Assembly (NCBI RefSeq): GCF_001375595.1 | Contig: NZ_CVJQ01000002.1 | Location: 205,166 to 269,165, forward strand | Direction of reading: 5' to 3' | Length of the DNA stretch: 64,000 nt | Source: Phenylobacterium immobile (ATCC 35973) | GTDB lineage: Bacteria > Pseudomonadota > Alphaproteobacteria > Caulobacterales > Caulobacteraceae | Program-made: the position numbers and the translations under genes | The notes under the pieces: model-generated | Seen by the model: the letters and a program-made list of their open reading frames with translations, nothing else | Told to the model about the DNA's origin: nothing | Database searches by the model: none | In this document: positions 23,978 to 33,300 of the stretch, piece by piece | Layout: each line of letters opens with the position of its first letter | How positions within the stretch are numbered: position 1 is the first letter of the stretch

Positions 23978-25318
23978 ATGCGCCCGCCTCGCGTCATCGC
24001 CCGCTGGCTGAAGCGCCAGGTCCCGAAGTCGCTCTTCGGCCGCTCCCTGCTGATCATTGTTCTGCCAGTAGCGATCATGCAGATCGCCGTGACCTACGTC
24101 TTCTTCGACGCCCACTGGCAGACCGTCACCAGCCGCCTGTCCGAGGGCCTGGCCGGCGACATCGCCTGGGCGGTGGAAAGTTACGGCGACGACGCCAGCC
24201 CCGCCGCCTTCGCCAAGCTATCGCAGCGGGCCGAGGACTCCATGGGCCTGTCCATCGCCCTGCAGCGCGATCGCGCGCTTCCCTCTAGTCCGCGCCATGC
24301 CTTCTTCGCGCCGGTGGACCGCGCCCTGCAACACGCCCTGTCTGAGCGGATCGACGCGCCCTTCTGGTACGACACCACCCGCTACCCGGCCTATGTCGAC
24401 ATCCGCGTGAAAGTCGACGGCGGCGTCCTGCGGGTGCTGGCCCCCCGCGATCGCGCCTTTGCGACGCAGGGCCACATCTTCGTCCTGTGGATGACGGTGG
24501 CGACCATTCTGCTCACCGCCGTCTCGATCATGTTCATCCGCAACCAGGTCCGCGCCATCGAGCGGCTGGCCAACGCCGCAGAGGCCTTCGGCAAGGGCGA
24601 GGACATCGGCGCCTTCAAGCCGCATGGCGCGCGCGAAGTCCGCCGGGCGGCGGCCGCCTTCCTAGCCATGCGCGCCCGCATCCAGCGCCACATCGACCAG
24701 CGCACCGCCCTGCTGGCCTCCGTCAGCCACGATCTGCGCACCCCCCTCACCCGGCTGAAACTTGAGCTCGCCCTGGCTGAACCCACTCGGCGCACCGCCG
24801 ATATGAAGCGCGACCTCGCCGAGATGGAGCACATGATCGACGAATACCTCGCCTTCGCTCGCGGCGAGAGCGCCGAGGCCGTCGCATCCGTCGGCCTGCG
24901 CGGTCTTCTCGAGGAGGTCAGCGAGGGCGCCCGGCGCGCCGGGGCTACCGTGTCCGTCGTCATGCCCGACGACCTCGTGCTTGCGGTGCGGCCCAACGCC
25001 CTGAAGCGCGCGCTGTCGAACCTGATCATGAACGCCGCCGTCCACGCCGAGACTGTCCAGGTCAGCGTCACCCACAGGGCGCAGCGCATCGACATCGCCA
25101 TCGACGACGACGGCCCTGGCATTCCCGAACACGCCTACGAAGACGCCTTCAAGGCCTTCAACAGGCTCGACGAATCCCGAAATCAAAACAGCAAGGGCGT
25201 CGGCCTGGGCCTCGCCATCGCCCGCGATGTCGCCCGCGGCCACGGCGGCGACATTGTTCTGGAGAAGTCGCCGCTAGGCGGCCTGCGCGCCGTGCTCCGC
25301 CTTCCGGGCGCGGGCTGA
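23978..25318 (+). CDS. EnvZ-like sensor histidine kinase
   Basis: A 446-residue membrane kinase with two membrane helices (about 20-45 and 165-190) flanking a periplasmic domain of about 120 residues, then HAMP. The phospho-accepting His is in S-V-S-H-D-L-R-T-P-L-T-R-L. The ATPase domain has N-L-I-M-N-A-A-V-H, D-D-G-P-G-I-P and G-L-G-L-A-I-A. It is cognate to the upstream regulator; the signal is unknown. The next gene is convergent. Confidence 0.93.
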   Translation: MRPPRVIARWLKRQVPKSLFGRSLLIIVLPVAIMQIAVTYVFFDAHWQTVTSRLSEGLAGDIAWAVESYGDDASPAAFAKLSQRAEDSMGLSIALQRDRALPSSPRHAFFAPVDRALQHALSERIDAPFWYDTTRYPAYVDIRVKVDGGVLRVLAPRDRAFATQGHIFVLWMTVATILLTAVSIMFIRNQVRAIERLANAAEAFGKGEDIGAFKPHGAREVRRAAAAFLAMRARIQRHIDQRTALLASVSHDLRTPLTRLKLELALAEPTRRTADMKRDLAEMEHMIDEYLAFARGESAEAVASVGLRGLLEEVSEGARRAGATVSVVMPDDLVLAVRPNALKRALSNLIMNAAVHAETVQVSVTHRAQRIDIAIDDDGPGIPEHAYEDAFKAFNRLDESRNQNSKGVGLGLAIARDVARGHGGDIVLEKSPLGGLRAVLRLPGAG

Positions 25319-25334
25319 CCTCGGCATGGCCGTC

Positions 25335-27292
25335 TTACAGGTCCGCCGTCAGGGCCACGAACAGGCGGCGGGGGGTGATGGGCGACAAGCCGCCCGCCGT
25401 ATTGGCGACCCAGCCGCCCTTCCCGCCGACGTTCTGCAACTGGGCGCGCAGCGTCGCCGGACGACCGGCGATCTCGAAGCGCCGCCGCAGGCCCAGATCC
25501 AAGGTCACGTTGCCCGGCAGAGCCAGCTGTCGCCCGCCTAGAGCCGCATAGCCGCGCGGCGACACGGGCCGCGCGCCATAAAAGCTGAACGCCGCATCGA
25601 CCGAGAACACCGGAGTGCCGAACGGTCGGTAGTCGAGGCTGACCCGCGCCGTGTCCCGCGGCTGGCCCACGGGCCTGTCGCCGATCAAGCCCAGACGCAC
25701 GGCCTCACCCTCGACCCGTGGCGTCTGACGGACGTAGCCCGCGACCATGCTCAGCCCGCGCGCCACTTCCCCCGCCAGGGAGGCTTCGACGCCCTTGTGC
25801 CGCTCGACCCCCAGTTCGCGCCACATCCGGGTCGCGTCGAGATTGAAGTAGGGCTTCTCGATGTCGAACCAGCCGACCACCAACCGCAGGTTCTGGCGCA
25901 GGACCAGACGCGCGCCGAACTCGTGCTGGCGCGTGCGGATCGCCGCCGGCGGTTCGGCGGCGTTGGTCGCCACCTCCGGGGCCACCGGCGCCTCCTCCAG
26001 ACCGCGTGTGATCCCGCATAGAGCGCCAGCCGCGAGGTCAGATTGACCGAGGCCGCGCTGTTCCACAGCCACGGTTTGGTGCGAACCACCGAGCGCGACC
26101 CACCGGGGGCCACCAACACCCGTCGGTAGTCCGACCGCTGCACGCCCGCCGTCAGTTCACCCAGGCGGCGGAAGGCCAGCTGATACTGCCCGCCTAGCGA
26201 CACCTGGCGGATGGCGTCATCGAAGTCCAGTCCATAGGCCCAAGCGGGCTCGATTGGCGCAGTATCCCGGCCGATCGGCGTATTGGCGACAACCGCAGTG
26301 GCCGCCCCGCCATAGGTGCGGTTCACATCGCGCGCCCGTGCGGTCAGGTTCAGCGTATGCTGCAGATCTCCGTCAGGCAGCACGCCGGTCAGCCGCGCCT
26401 CGCCCGAGGCGCTGGTGTAGCCGAACGGCTTCAGGTTGGTGAACCGGCGGCTCGCCGCCACGCCGGCGGCGTCAACACCGAGGTAGGCGTCGGACTTCAC
26501 CCCTTCGCTGTCGTTGTCGTACCAGAAGCCGCCGACCCTGAGCGTCCACGCCGGAGTCAGCATGGTCGTAGTCATCACTCCGCCCTGGGAGAAGAGATTG
26601 GGGCTGCCCAGCCAGTCGGGACTGAAATTGCGGCCTTTGATCTGCGGCGGCAGCGCCGGGCCGCCCGGAAACACCAGGATCGAGCCCTTGTCATCGATGC
26701 GCTTGGTCACCGCGTAATAGGCGCGCACCTCGACCCGCTCGTTCGGCGTCCAGCGCGGCATCAGGGCGAAGCCGAACGAGGCGCGGCCCTCATCCTTCGG
26801 CAGCGGCTCATAGTGGGAGTAATAGAGCCCGTATCCCAGGCTCAGCCGCCCTTTGATGATCGGCTGCTGGGCGTCGAGTTCCAGGGCATAGCTCTTGAAC
26901 TGGCCGACGGAGGCGAGGAGGCTGCGCACGGCCGCCTCCCCGGCCGGGCGTAGGCGATAGTCCGCCACCCCGGTGGGCGCGGGAAAGGGGTAGCTCTGCG
27001 CGGTCAGACCCACCCGGACCTGGGAGCCCGAGAGCAGTCGCGGGGAGAAGCCTCCTGGCGCGTCCACATAGAAGCCGTCCAGCCTCACATTGCCCGCCGC
27101 CGCCGGGCTGAAGCCGCGCGCGTCGTTGGGGGTGTATAACCCCACTTGCTCATTGCCGATGTTGGTGCCGAAGGCGTCGTTCGCCTGGCGCACGGCGTTT
27201 TCCTGCGCCCGCTGCGCCTGGGCCTGGCCCCCGGCCAGGATCGCCACCAGGCAAAATCCCGCGCCCGTCATCAATCGTGTCATGGTTGCCAT
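25335..27292 (-). pseudogene. TonB-dependent receptor with a frameshift
   Basis: Two overlapping frames together encode one outer-membrane receptor-like protein. The first starts with a signal peptide (M-A-T-M-T-R-L...A-Q-A-Q) at 27292. The reading is continuous to L-A-L-Y-A-G near 26013 and then must shift to continue as I-T-R-G-L-E-E-A-P-V-A in the other frame, ending at 25335 with F-V-A-L-T-A-D-L. The span is 1958 bases, one short of a whole frame of 653 codons, which fits loss of a single base near 26011-26015. Homologues have an uninterrupted R-G-L-E-E segment here. Unshifted, the product would stop at 25751 after an arginine-rich nonsense tail. Real pseudogene, sequencing error and recoding cannot be told apart. 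ATG with GGAAGG upstream. Confidence 0.8.
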
Positions 27293-27633
27293 GACCTTCC
27301 CCCCAGACAGCAGACATCGTTGACCCTCCGCGAGACAAACGCGGGAGCCTTGTTCTGAAAACAGCCGTCGACATCGCGCAAACGCGCTACGTCAATGAAT
27401 TCAATTTCCGATTTTCTTGATCGTCATCTGATAGGCCTTCGAAGCGAGCAGCGTCGTGGTCGAAGGATCAGATGAGCCCGCAGCGACGACGCTGCGGGAA
27501 GCCCGCAGCGGCTAGAAAATACCGAAGTAATGGCGCTGCGAGTTGTTCATGTGGGCATACATACGCCGACAACCTTGGCCGACGCAACCGGGATAACGCG
27601 TTCGGTCGCGAGTTTGACGCCGGCGCAACCAGA
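27293..27633. other. Intergenic region with composite hairpins between proC and the TonB receptor gene
   Basis: 341 bp without a supported gene. It holds a long imperfect inverted repeat, CATCTGAT-agg-CCTTCGA (27425-27442) against TCGAAGG-ATCAGATG (27460-27474), with one 3-base bulge. A perfect 9-bp hairpin, CCCGCAGCG (27477-27485) with CGCTGCGGG (27490-27498), follows at once. A second CCCGCAGCG at 27502-27510 could compete for pairing. It probably contains the proC transcript end and the receptor promoter. Confidence 0.6.
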
Positions 27634-28422
27634 CTACGCGGCCAACTCCTTGGAGCGGCGGATGCACTGGGCGACGGTCTCACGCATCAGCGGAGGCAGT
27701 CCGTTGTGGCTGAGAAGGACATTCAACGCCGCTTCGGTGGTTCCTCCGGGCGAGGCCACTTGGCGGCGCAGGTCGGCCGGCTCGCCGCCGGTCTCCGCCA
27801 GCAGGGCCGCGGCGCCGGTGATTGTCGACCGCGCAAGCTTTGAGGCCTGCGCGGGGGTCAGGCCAGCGGTGACGCCCGCGGCCTCCAGGGCCTCGATGAA
27901 GGCGTAGAGATAGGCGGGCGCCGAGCCCGAAACGCCGGTCGCGGCGTGCATTTCGTCCTCGCTCGACAACTCCACCACCGTGGCCACCGGATCGAACAAG
28001 GCGTGCGCACGAGCCAGCGCCTCCGCGTCGGCGGCGAACAGGCTGGCCGTGCCACGGGCGATCGCACAGGCGGTCGTCGGCATCGCCCGCGCCGTCCGGC
28101 GCCCGCCAAAGCCTTGCGAGATCGCTTGAGTCTTGACCCCGGCCGCCACGGACACGATCACCGCGTCGGCCGCGAGCTTGCTCTCGATCGATTTGGCGGC
28201 GTCGCGCCAGGCTTGCGGCTTGACCGCCAGCAGCACGGTCTTCGCCGAGCCGATCTGCGCATCATCAGGCGCAACCCTCACGCCGGACGCCAACAGCGCC
28301 TCGCCGGGATGTCGCGTGATGACCAGGAGGTCTGTGGGCGCAAAAGCGTTTGTCTTGCGCCAACCGTCGAGCATCGCGCCGCCCATACGGCCTGCGCCAA
28401 GAATAAGGATCGGCGTTGTCAT
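27634..28422 (-). CDS. proC: Pyrroline-5-carboxylate reductase
   Basis: A 262-residue NAD(P)H enzyme for the last step of proline synthesis. The N-terminal Rossmann loop is I-L-G-A-G-R-M-G-G-A-M; V-K-P-Q-A-W and the C-terminal signature G-S-A-P-A-Y-L-Y-A-F-I-E-A, with S-P-G-G-T-T-E-A, are present. ATG at 28420-28422 is the natural start; an 11-residue extension in frame is unlikely. Last of a minus-strand run ubiK, YbjN gene, proC. Confidence 0.95.
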   Translation of the reverse strand: MTTPILILGAGRMGGAMLDGWRKTNAFAPTDLLVITRHPGEALLASGVRVAPDDAQIGSAKTVLLAVKPQAWRDAAKSIESKLAADAVIVSVAAGVKTQAISQGFGGRRTARAMPTTACAIARGTASLFAADAEALARAHALFDPVATVVELSSEDEMHAATGVSGSAPAYLYAFIEALEAAGVTAGLTPAQASKLARSTITGAAALLAETGGEPADLRRQVASPGGTTEAALNVLLSHNGLPPLMRETVAQCIRRSKELAA

Positions 28423-28507
28423 AATGCTTAAGCTAACCGTCCGGTCGCGGATCACGAATGTGCGGATTGGCCGCGGCTGATCGGGTCCGCCGCGGCCGGG
28501 GTCCGGG

Positions 28508-29011
28508 TCAGGCTTCGCCGACGGTCTCGAACATGCAGGCCGCGATCGCGTCGGTCGGGGACTTGTCGCCCCGCAGCATGAAGTCGAAGGCCGGGAAGAA
28601 ACGGTCGGCCGCCTCCACCGCCACGTCGATCATCGCCGCAGCCTGAGCGAGGCTGGGCTGGTCGCCGCTCATCAGCGCCATGCCGTGCCGGAAGATGATC
28701 TCGCCCTCGTCCCACAACTCGAAATGGCCCAGCCACACGCGGGGATTGATCGCCGCAATCAATTCGCGGGCGGCCGCGCGGTGGGCTTCCGGCGTCGAGA
28801 GGTCCATGGACAGGCAAAGCTGCAGGCAGTCGCCTTCAGGCCGCCAGGCGAACCACAGCTCATAATCCTTCCAGTCGCCGGTCAGGCTGAAGGCGAGATC
28901 GCCGTCTTCCGTGCGGTCGAAGGGCAGGTTCTCAGCGGTCAGGACATGTTCGACCACGTCGAGCGGGTCGGACGTCGTCAGCGTGGCGTCATCGGAATGG
29001 GTAATGTCCAT
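28508..29011 (-). CDS. YbjN domain-containing protein
   Basis: A 167-residue protein of the YbjN (type III secretion chaperone-like fold) family. W-F-A-W-R-P-E-G-D-C-L-Q-L and L-W-D-E-G-E-I-I-F-R-H-G are typical; no signal peptide or membrane segment. Family members in enteric bacteria affect motility and stress traits, but the mechanism is unknown. ATG at 29009-29011 with AAAGGGG upstream. Confidence 0.85.
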   Translation of the reverse strand: MDITHSDDATLTTSDPLDVVEHVLTAENLPFDRTEDGDLAFSLTGDWKDYELWFAWRPEGDCLQLCLSMDLSTPEAHRAAARELIAAINPRVWLGHFELWDEGEIIFRHGMALMSGDQPSLAQAAAMIDVAVEAADRFFPAFDFMLRGDKSPTDAIAACMFETVGEA

Positions 29012-29150
29012 CAAGACCCCTTTCGCACTGGGCGGGGTGCGGAAGTCCGCAACCGACTCGCCTGCGAATCTGAAGGTAATGTGCTTAGGGCGTGCGACGT
29101 CAGCGTGATCTTTCGCCGCCCGGCAAACTTTGTGGTGTTTCGACGACCAA

Positions 29151-29411
29151 TCAGGCGCCGTCTCCCGCGTCTTCGTCCATCGGACCCGGCTCGGCGCCGC
29201 CACGCAAGGCGACGATCTCAGCGCGAAGCGCGGCGATTTCCGCCTTCAGCACGTCCAGATCATCGCGGCGCACAAGATCGAACTCGGCGGCGATCCGGTC
29301 GGCCTGGGCCCGCATCGCGGTCTTGGCCTCTTCGCCGGCGGATTGAGCGAGGCCCATGGCCGCGGTGGTCAGCTTGGCGATTTCGTAAAAAAGGGGGTTC
29401 TGGGTCTGCAT
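29151..29411 (-). CDS. ubiK: UbiK/BMFP-family accessory factor
   Basis: An 86-residue coiled-coil protein. The N-terminus Q-T-Q-N-P-L-F-Y-E-I-A-K-L and the leucine-repeat coiled coil L-D-V-L-K-A-E-I-A-A-L-R-A-E-I match the membrane-fusogenic protein family, including UbiK, which aids aerobic ubiquinone synthesis. The C-terminus is acidic. ATG at 29409-29411. It heads the ubiK, YbjN gene, proC run and is divergent from lgt. Confidence 0.88.
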   Translation of the reverse strand: MQTQNPLFYEIAKLTTAAMGLAQSAGEEAKTAMRAQADRIAAEFDLVRRDDLDVLKAEIAALRAEIVALRGGAEPGPMDEDAGDGA

Positions 29412-29553
29412 TTTCTACTCTGGCGCGCCTCATCGGCCGCGCCGGCCTCGTGGACGTCCCACTAATATGGGAAAGCGGTGATGAAAGCGAAGGCCTCGTC
29501 GTCTAAAGCTTGGTCGCCGTCCTTCTGGAGCCGCCTGGAGCAAGCCGCCCGCC

Positions 29554-30399
29554 GTGCCATTTCCTGAATTCGACCCTATTCTGTTGCGTATCGGGCCCTT
29601 CGCCATCCGGTGGTACGCGCTGGCCTATGTCGCCGGCATACTCCTGGGCTGGCGGTACGCCGCGACCCTGATCAAGCGGCCGACGCTCTGGGCCCCGCGC
29701 CTGGCGCCGATGTCTACGAACCAGCTCGACGACCTGATCCTGTGGGTCACCCTAGGCGTCGTTATCGGTGGCAGGCTTGGCCACGTGCTTTTCTACACCC
29801 CCGAACTGATCGTCCGCGATCCGCTCGAGATTCTCAAAGTCTGGAACGGCGGAATGAGCTTCCACGGCGGCCTGATCGGCGTCGGCGTCGCCCTGTCGCT
29901 CTTCGCCCGGGCCCAAAAAGTCGACCTGCTCCGCCTAGGCGATCTCGCCGCCGCGGCGGCCCCTATCGGCCTGTGCCTGGGTCGCATCGCTAACTTCATC
30001 AACGGCGAGCTGTGGGGCCGCCCCACCGACCTGCCCTGGGGCGTCGTATTCCCGAACGCCGGCCCCTTTCCGCGCCATCCGAGCCAGCTTTACGAGAGCG
30101 CCCTTGAGGGTGTTGTCCTGTTCCTGGTTCTCGCCATCCTGATCTTCGGGCTCAAGCTGACCCGCCGGCGCGGCGTGATCGCCGGCGTCTTCCTGATCGG
30201 CTACGGCCTCATCCGCACCCTCCTGGAACAGGTCCGCGAACCCGATTTCGGCATGCCCGATTTCCCTCTGGGGCTGACGATGGGGATGATGCTTTCCGCC
30301 CCCATGGTGCTGGCGGGTCTTTTTCTCGTCTGGCGGGGCCTGGGCGAGCCGCGGCCCGCCCAATCGTCTGGGTCCGAAACGCCAGATCGCGCGGCATGA
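29554..30399 (+). CDS. lgt: Prolipoprotein diacylglyceryl transferase
   Basis: A 281-residue seven-span inner-membrane enzyme that adds diacylglycerol to the lipobox cysteine of prolipoproteins. Family residues: I-R-W-Y-A-L-A-Y near the start, G-G-R-L-G-H-V-L-F-Y, M-S-F-H-G-G-L, and the signature G-R-I-A-N-F-I-N-G-E-L-W-G-R with H-P-S-Q-L-Y-E. The start is GTG at 29554. It overlaps the next gene by 4 bp (ATGA). Confidence 0.96.
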   Translation: MPFPEFDPILLRIGPFAIRWYALAYVAGILLGWRYAATLIKRPTLWAPRLAPMSTNQLDDLILWVTLGVVIGGRLGHVLFYTPELIVRDPLEILKVWNGGMSFHGGLIGVGVALSLFARAQKVDLLRLGDLAAAAAPIGLCLGRIANFINGELWGRPTDLPWGVVFPNAGPFPRHPSQLYESALEGVVLFLVLAILIFGLKLTRRRGVIAGVFLIGYGLIRTLLEQVREPDFGMPDFPLGLTMGMMLSAPMVLAGLFLVWRGLGEPRPAQSSGSETPDRAA

Positions 30400-31472
30400 G
30401 CGCTGGCGAGACCCTCACCGACCGACTCGCGGCGCAGATTGCTCAGGATGGGCCGCTAACGGTCGCGCAATATATGACGGCCTGCCTTCACGATCCTCAG
30501 CATGGCTATTATGCGACCCGCCCGGCGCTCGGAGAACGCGGCGACTTCATCACCGCGCCGCTGATCAGCCAGATGTTCGGCGAGTTGATCGGCGTCTGGG
30601 TGGCGTCCGTGTGGATGCAGCTCGGCGAGCCTGCGAGTTTCCAGCTGGTCGAGCTGGGCCCCGGCGACGGTACGTTGATGGCTGACCTGCTGTGGGCGGC
30701 CGGCAATGCCCCGGGGTTCTCAGACGCTGCGGAAGTCTGGCTTGTGGAGTTGTCAGAACCGCTACGCGAACACCAGCGCGACAGGCTGACGCCGCTGGCC
30801 CCGCGCCTGCGCTGGGCCCAGTCCCTCGATGAAGTCCCCGGCCGCGCCAATACAATCTTCGTCTCGAACGAACTTCTCGACTGTCTTCCGCCGCGCCAGT
30901 TCATCCGAACGGCGGTGGGCTGGGCCGAACGGGTCGTCGGGCTCGACCCCCAAGGCGGCCTTCGGTTCGGCCTCGTTCCCTCCCCGCAGGACGCGTTGCC
31001 GCCGGACGCACCGGTCGGCGCGATCTTCGAGCGCTCTCCCGCCCAGGAAGCGCTGGGGCGAATTCTGGGCCAGCGAATCGTCAATGACGGCGGCGCTGCT
31101 CTGCTGATCGATTACGGTCGCGCCGAGCCTGGCTTCGGCGACACCCTCCAGGCGCTGCGCCAACATGCAAAGCTCGACCCTCTGGCGAACCCCGGCGAAG
31201 CGGACTTGACCGTGCACGCCGACTTTCCCTCTGTTCTCGCGGCGGCGCAGGCGCAGGGCGCGGCCACGGCGATCATCAGCCAGGCCGAATTCCTGGCGCG
31301 GATGGCCATAGGTCAACGGGCCGAAGCACTGGCGCGTGCGCGGCCGGAAAAGGCCGGCCTGATTGGCCGTCAGCTCAATCGTCTTATAGCCGCTGACCAG
31401 ATGGGCGAGTTGTTTAAGGCCGCCTGCATCCACCGCCCAAACGCCGTCCCGCCTGCCTTCGAGTCTGCATGA
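30396..31472 (+). CDS. SAM-dependent methyltransferase, MidA/NDUFAF7 family
   Basis: A 358-residue methyltransferase. The N-terminal V-A-Q-Y-M-T-A-C-L-H-D-P-Q-H-G-Y-Y and the SAM loop V-E-L-G-P-G-D-G-T-L are characteristic, as is S-N-E-L-L-D-C-L-P. NDUFAF7 methylates an arginine of a complex I subunit in mitochondria; the bacterial role may be similar but is unproven. It is co-transcribed between lgt and pgeF, a common alphaproteobacterial order. Confidence 0.92.
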   Translation: MSAGETLTDRLAAQIAQDGPLTVAQYMTACLHDPQHGYYATRPALGERGDFITAPLISQMFGELIGVWVASVWMQLGEPASFQLVELGPGDGTLMADLLWAAGNAPGFSDAAEVWLVELSEPLREHQRDRLTPLAPRLRWAQSLDEVPGRANTIFVSNELLDCLPPRQFIRTAVGWAERVVGLDPQGGLRFGLVPSPQDALPPDAPVGAIFERSPAQEALGRILGQRIVNDGGAALLIDYGRAEPGFGDTLQALRQHAKLDPLANPGEADLTVHADFPSVLAAAQAQGAATAIISQAEFLARMAIGQRAEALARARPEKAGLIGRQLNRLIAADQMGELFKAACIHRPNAVPPAFESA

Positions 31473-31482
31473 GCCTGTCCGC

Positions 31483-32262
31483 ATGACACTCACTGTCATC
31501 ACCTCGCCGCGCCTGACCGAGGCCGGCGCTCGCCACGCCTTCTTCACCCGCCAGGGGGGCGTCTCCCGTGGTCTCTATGCAGGCCTGAACGTTGGCGAGG
31601 GATCGGATGACCTGGCGGACCATGTCCGCGAAAATCGCCGCCTCGCCGCCGAATTCTTCGGCTTGGCCGAAGACCGGCTGGCCACGAACTATCAAGTGCA
31701 CTCCGCGGACGCCGTGGCCGTGAGCGACCTGGCCCAGCTCGCCGCGCCGCGCGCCAGAGCCGACGCCCTGGCCAGCAACCTGTCCGGGCTGGCCCTCGGA
31801 GCGCTCTCGGCCGACTGCGCGCCGATCCTGCTGTTCGACCCGCAAGCCAACGCCGCCGCCGCCGTCCACGCCGGCTGGCGCGGCGCTCTGAGCGGCGTCG
31901 CTGAACAGGCGGTCGCCCTGATGACGGAGCGGTTCGGCGCGGCGCCTGCGCGGATCGTCGCCGCTGTCGGCCCCTGCATTGGCCCGGCTTCCTATGAGGT
32001 CGGCCTCGAGTTTCGCGACCGATTCGTCGCCGCCGAGGCCGCCAACGAACGCTTCTTCGCTCCTGCCGAGGGGGCCGAAAAACGCCTGTTCGACCTGCCA
32101 TCTTTCGTCCTGTCGCGACTGCGCGCCGCCGGCGTCGAGGCCTGCGAATGGACCGGCCATGACACTTGCGCCGACGAGGCGCGCTTCTTTTCCAACCGGC
32201 GCGCAGTCAAGCGTGGCGAGGCCGACTATGGCCGCCTCCTTTCGGCGATCGCCCTGGATTGA
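31483..32262 (+). CDS. pgeF: Peptidoglycan editing factor PgeF (YfiH/DUF152)
   Basis: A 259-residue laccase-fold protein. The zinc/copper-site residues appear in Q-V-H-S-A-D-A, S-A-D-C-A-P and V-H-A-G-W-R-G. PgeF in E. coli prevents misincorporation of serine into peptidoglycan; older annotation is polyphenol oxidase. G-P-C-I-G-P and F-S-N-R-R are C-terminal family motifs. It starts 10 bp after the methyltransferase gene. Confidence 0.94.
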   Translation: MTLTVITSPRLTEAGARHAFFTRQGGVSRGLYAGLNVGEGSDDLADHVRENRRLAAEFFGLAEDRLATNYQVHSADAVAVSDLAQLAAPRARADALASNLSGLALGALSADCAPILLFDPQANAAAAVHAGWRGALSGVAEQAVALMTERFGAAPARIVAAVGPCIGPASYEVGLEFRDRFVAAEAANERFFAPAEGAEKRLFDLPSFVLSRLRAAGVEACEWTGHDTCADEARFFSNRRAVKRGEADYGRLLSAIALD

Positions 32263-32357
32263 TCCGACAAGGCGCGGTTGTGGCCGCGGCGCCATGGACT
32301 CAAGAGCGCGCCCTGCTACAAGCCGCCCCAATGGCGCGACGACATGGGCGGGGACCG

Positions 32358-33293
32358 ATGAAGCTGCTGGCTGGCAACTCTAACCGAACCCTGGCGGCCG
32401 CTGTCGCCACCCATCTGGATCTGCCGCTGACAAAGGCGCAGGTGAAGCGCTTCCCGGACAACGAAGTCTGGGTGACCATCGACGAAAACGTCCGCGGCGA
32501 GGACGTCTTCGTCCTGCAGTCCACCAGCTATCCCGCCAACGACAACCTGATGGAACTGTTGATCTGCATCGACGCGCTGAAACGCGCCTCGGCCCGCCGG
32601 ATCACCGCCGTCATGCCCTACTTCGGCTACGCCCGGCAGGACCGTAAGACGGGCGGCCGCACGCCGATCTCGGCCAAGCTGGTCGCCAACCTGATCACCC
32701 GCGCCGGCGCCGACCGGGTCCTGACCATGGACCTGCACTCCGGCCAGATTCAGGGCTTCTTCGACATCCCGACCGACAATCTGCAGTCGGCCGTGCTGAT
32801 GGCAAACGACATCAAGGCCCATTATCCCGCCACCGATGAGATGCTGATCGTCTCGCCCGACGTCGGCGGCGTGGTCCGCGCCCTGGCCGTCGCCAGCCGG
32901 CTGAACGCCGAACTGGCCATCGTCGACAAGCGTCGCTCCGGTCCGGGCAAGAGTGAGGTCGCCAACATCATCGGCGACGTCGCCGGCCGCCGTCTGATCC
33001 TCTTCGATGACATCGTCGATTCGGCCGGTACGCTGTGCAACGCGGCCCAGTCGCTGATCGACGCCGGCGCGACCGAAGTCTCCGCCTACGTCACCCACGG
33101 CGTGCTCTCCGGCATCGCCGCCGAGCGGGTCTCAAAGTCGGTGCTGAAGGAGCTGGTCACCACCGACTCCATTGAGCTCGCCGACGAGGTCGCCGGCTGC
33201 GCCAAGATCCGCCGCGTCTCCTGCGCGCCGTTGATCGCCGAAGCCATCCGTCGCATCGCCAACGAAGAGTCGGTCTCCAAGCTGTTCGACTGA
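32358..33293 (+). CDS. prs: Ribose-phosphate pyrophosphokinase
   Basis: A 311-residue enzyme that makes PRPP from ribose 5-phosphate and ATP for nucleotide, His and Trp synthesis. [11 protein letters not shown] (metal and PP loop) and [10 protein letters not shown] (PRPP loop) are clear, as are K-R-F-P-D-N-E and Y-A-R-Q-D-R-K. ATG at 32358 with GGGGA before it; the frame is open 192 bases upstream into the pgeF 3' end, which is not coding. Convergent with the permease gene. Confidence 0.97.
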   Translation: MKLLAGNSNRTLAAAVATHLDLPLTKAQVKRFPDNEVWVTIDENVRGEDVFVLQSTSYPANDNLMELLICIDALKRASARRITAVMPYFGYARQDRKTGGRTPISAKLVANLITRAGADRVLTMDLHSGQIQGFFDIPTDNLQSAVLMANDIKAHYPATDEMLIVSPDVGGVVRALAVASRLNAELAIVDKRRSGPGKSEVANIIGDVAGRRLILFDDIVDSAGTLCNAAQSLIDAGATEVSAYVTHGVLSGIAAERVSKSVLKELVTTDSIELADEVAGCAKIRRVSCAPLIAEAIRRIANEESVSKLFD

Positions 33294-33300
33294 TCCGACG

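Noticed and set aside
27530..27907. Plus-strand frame opposite proC
   Set aside because: It lies mostly inside the proC coding region in antisense and has no ribosome-binding site or recognisable product.
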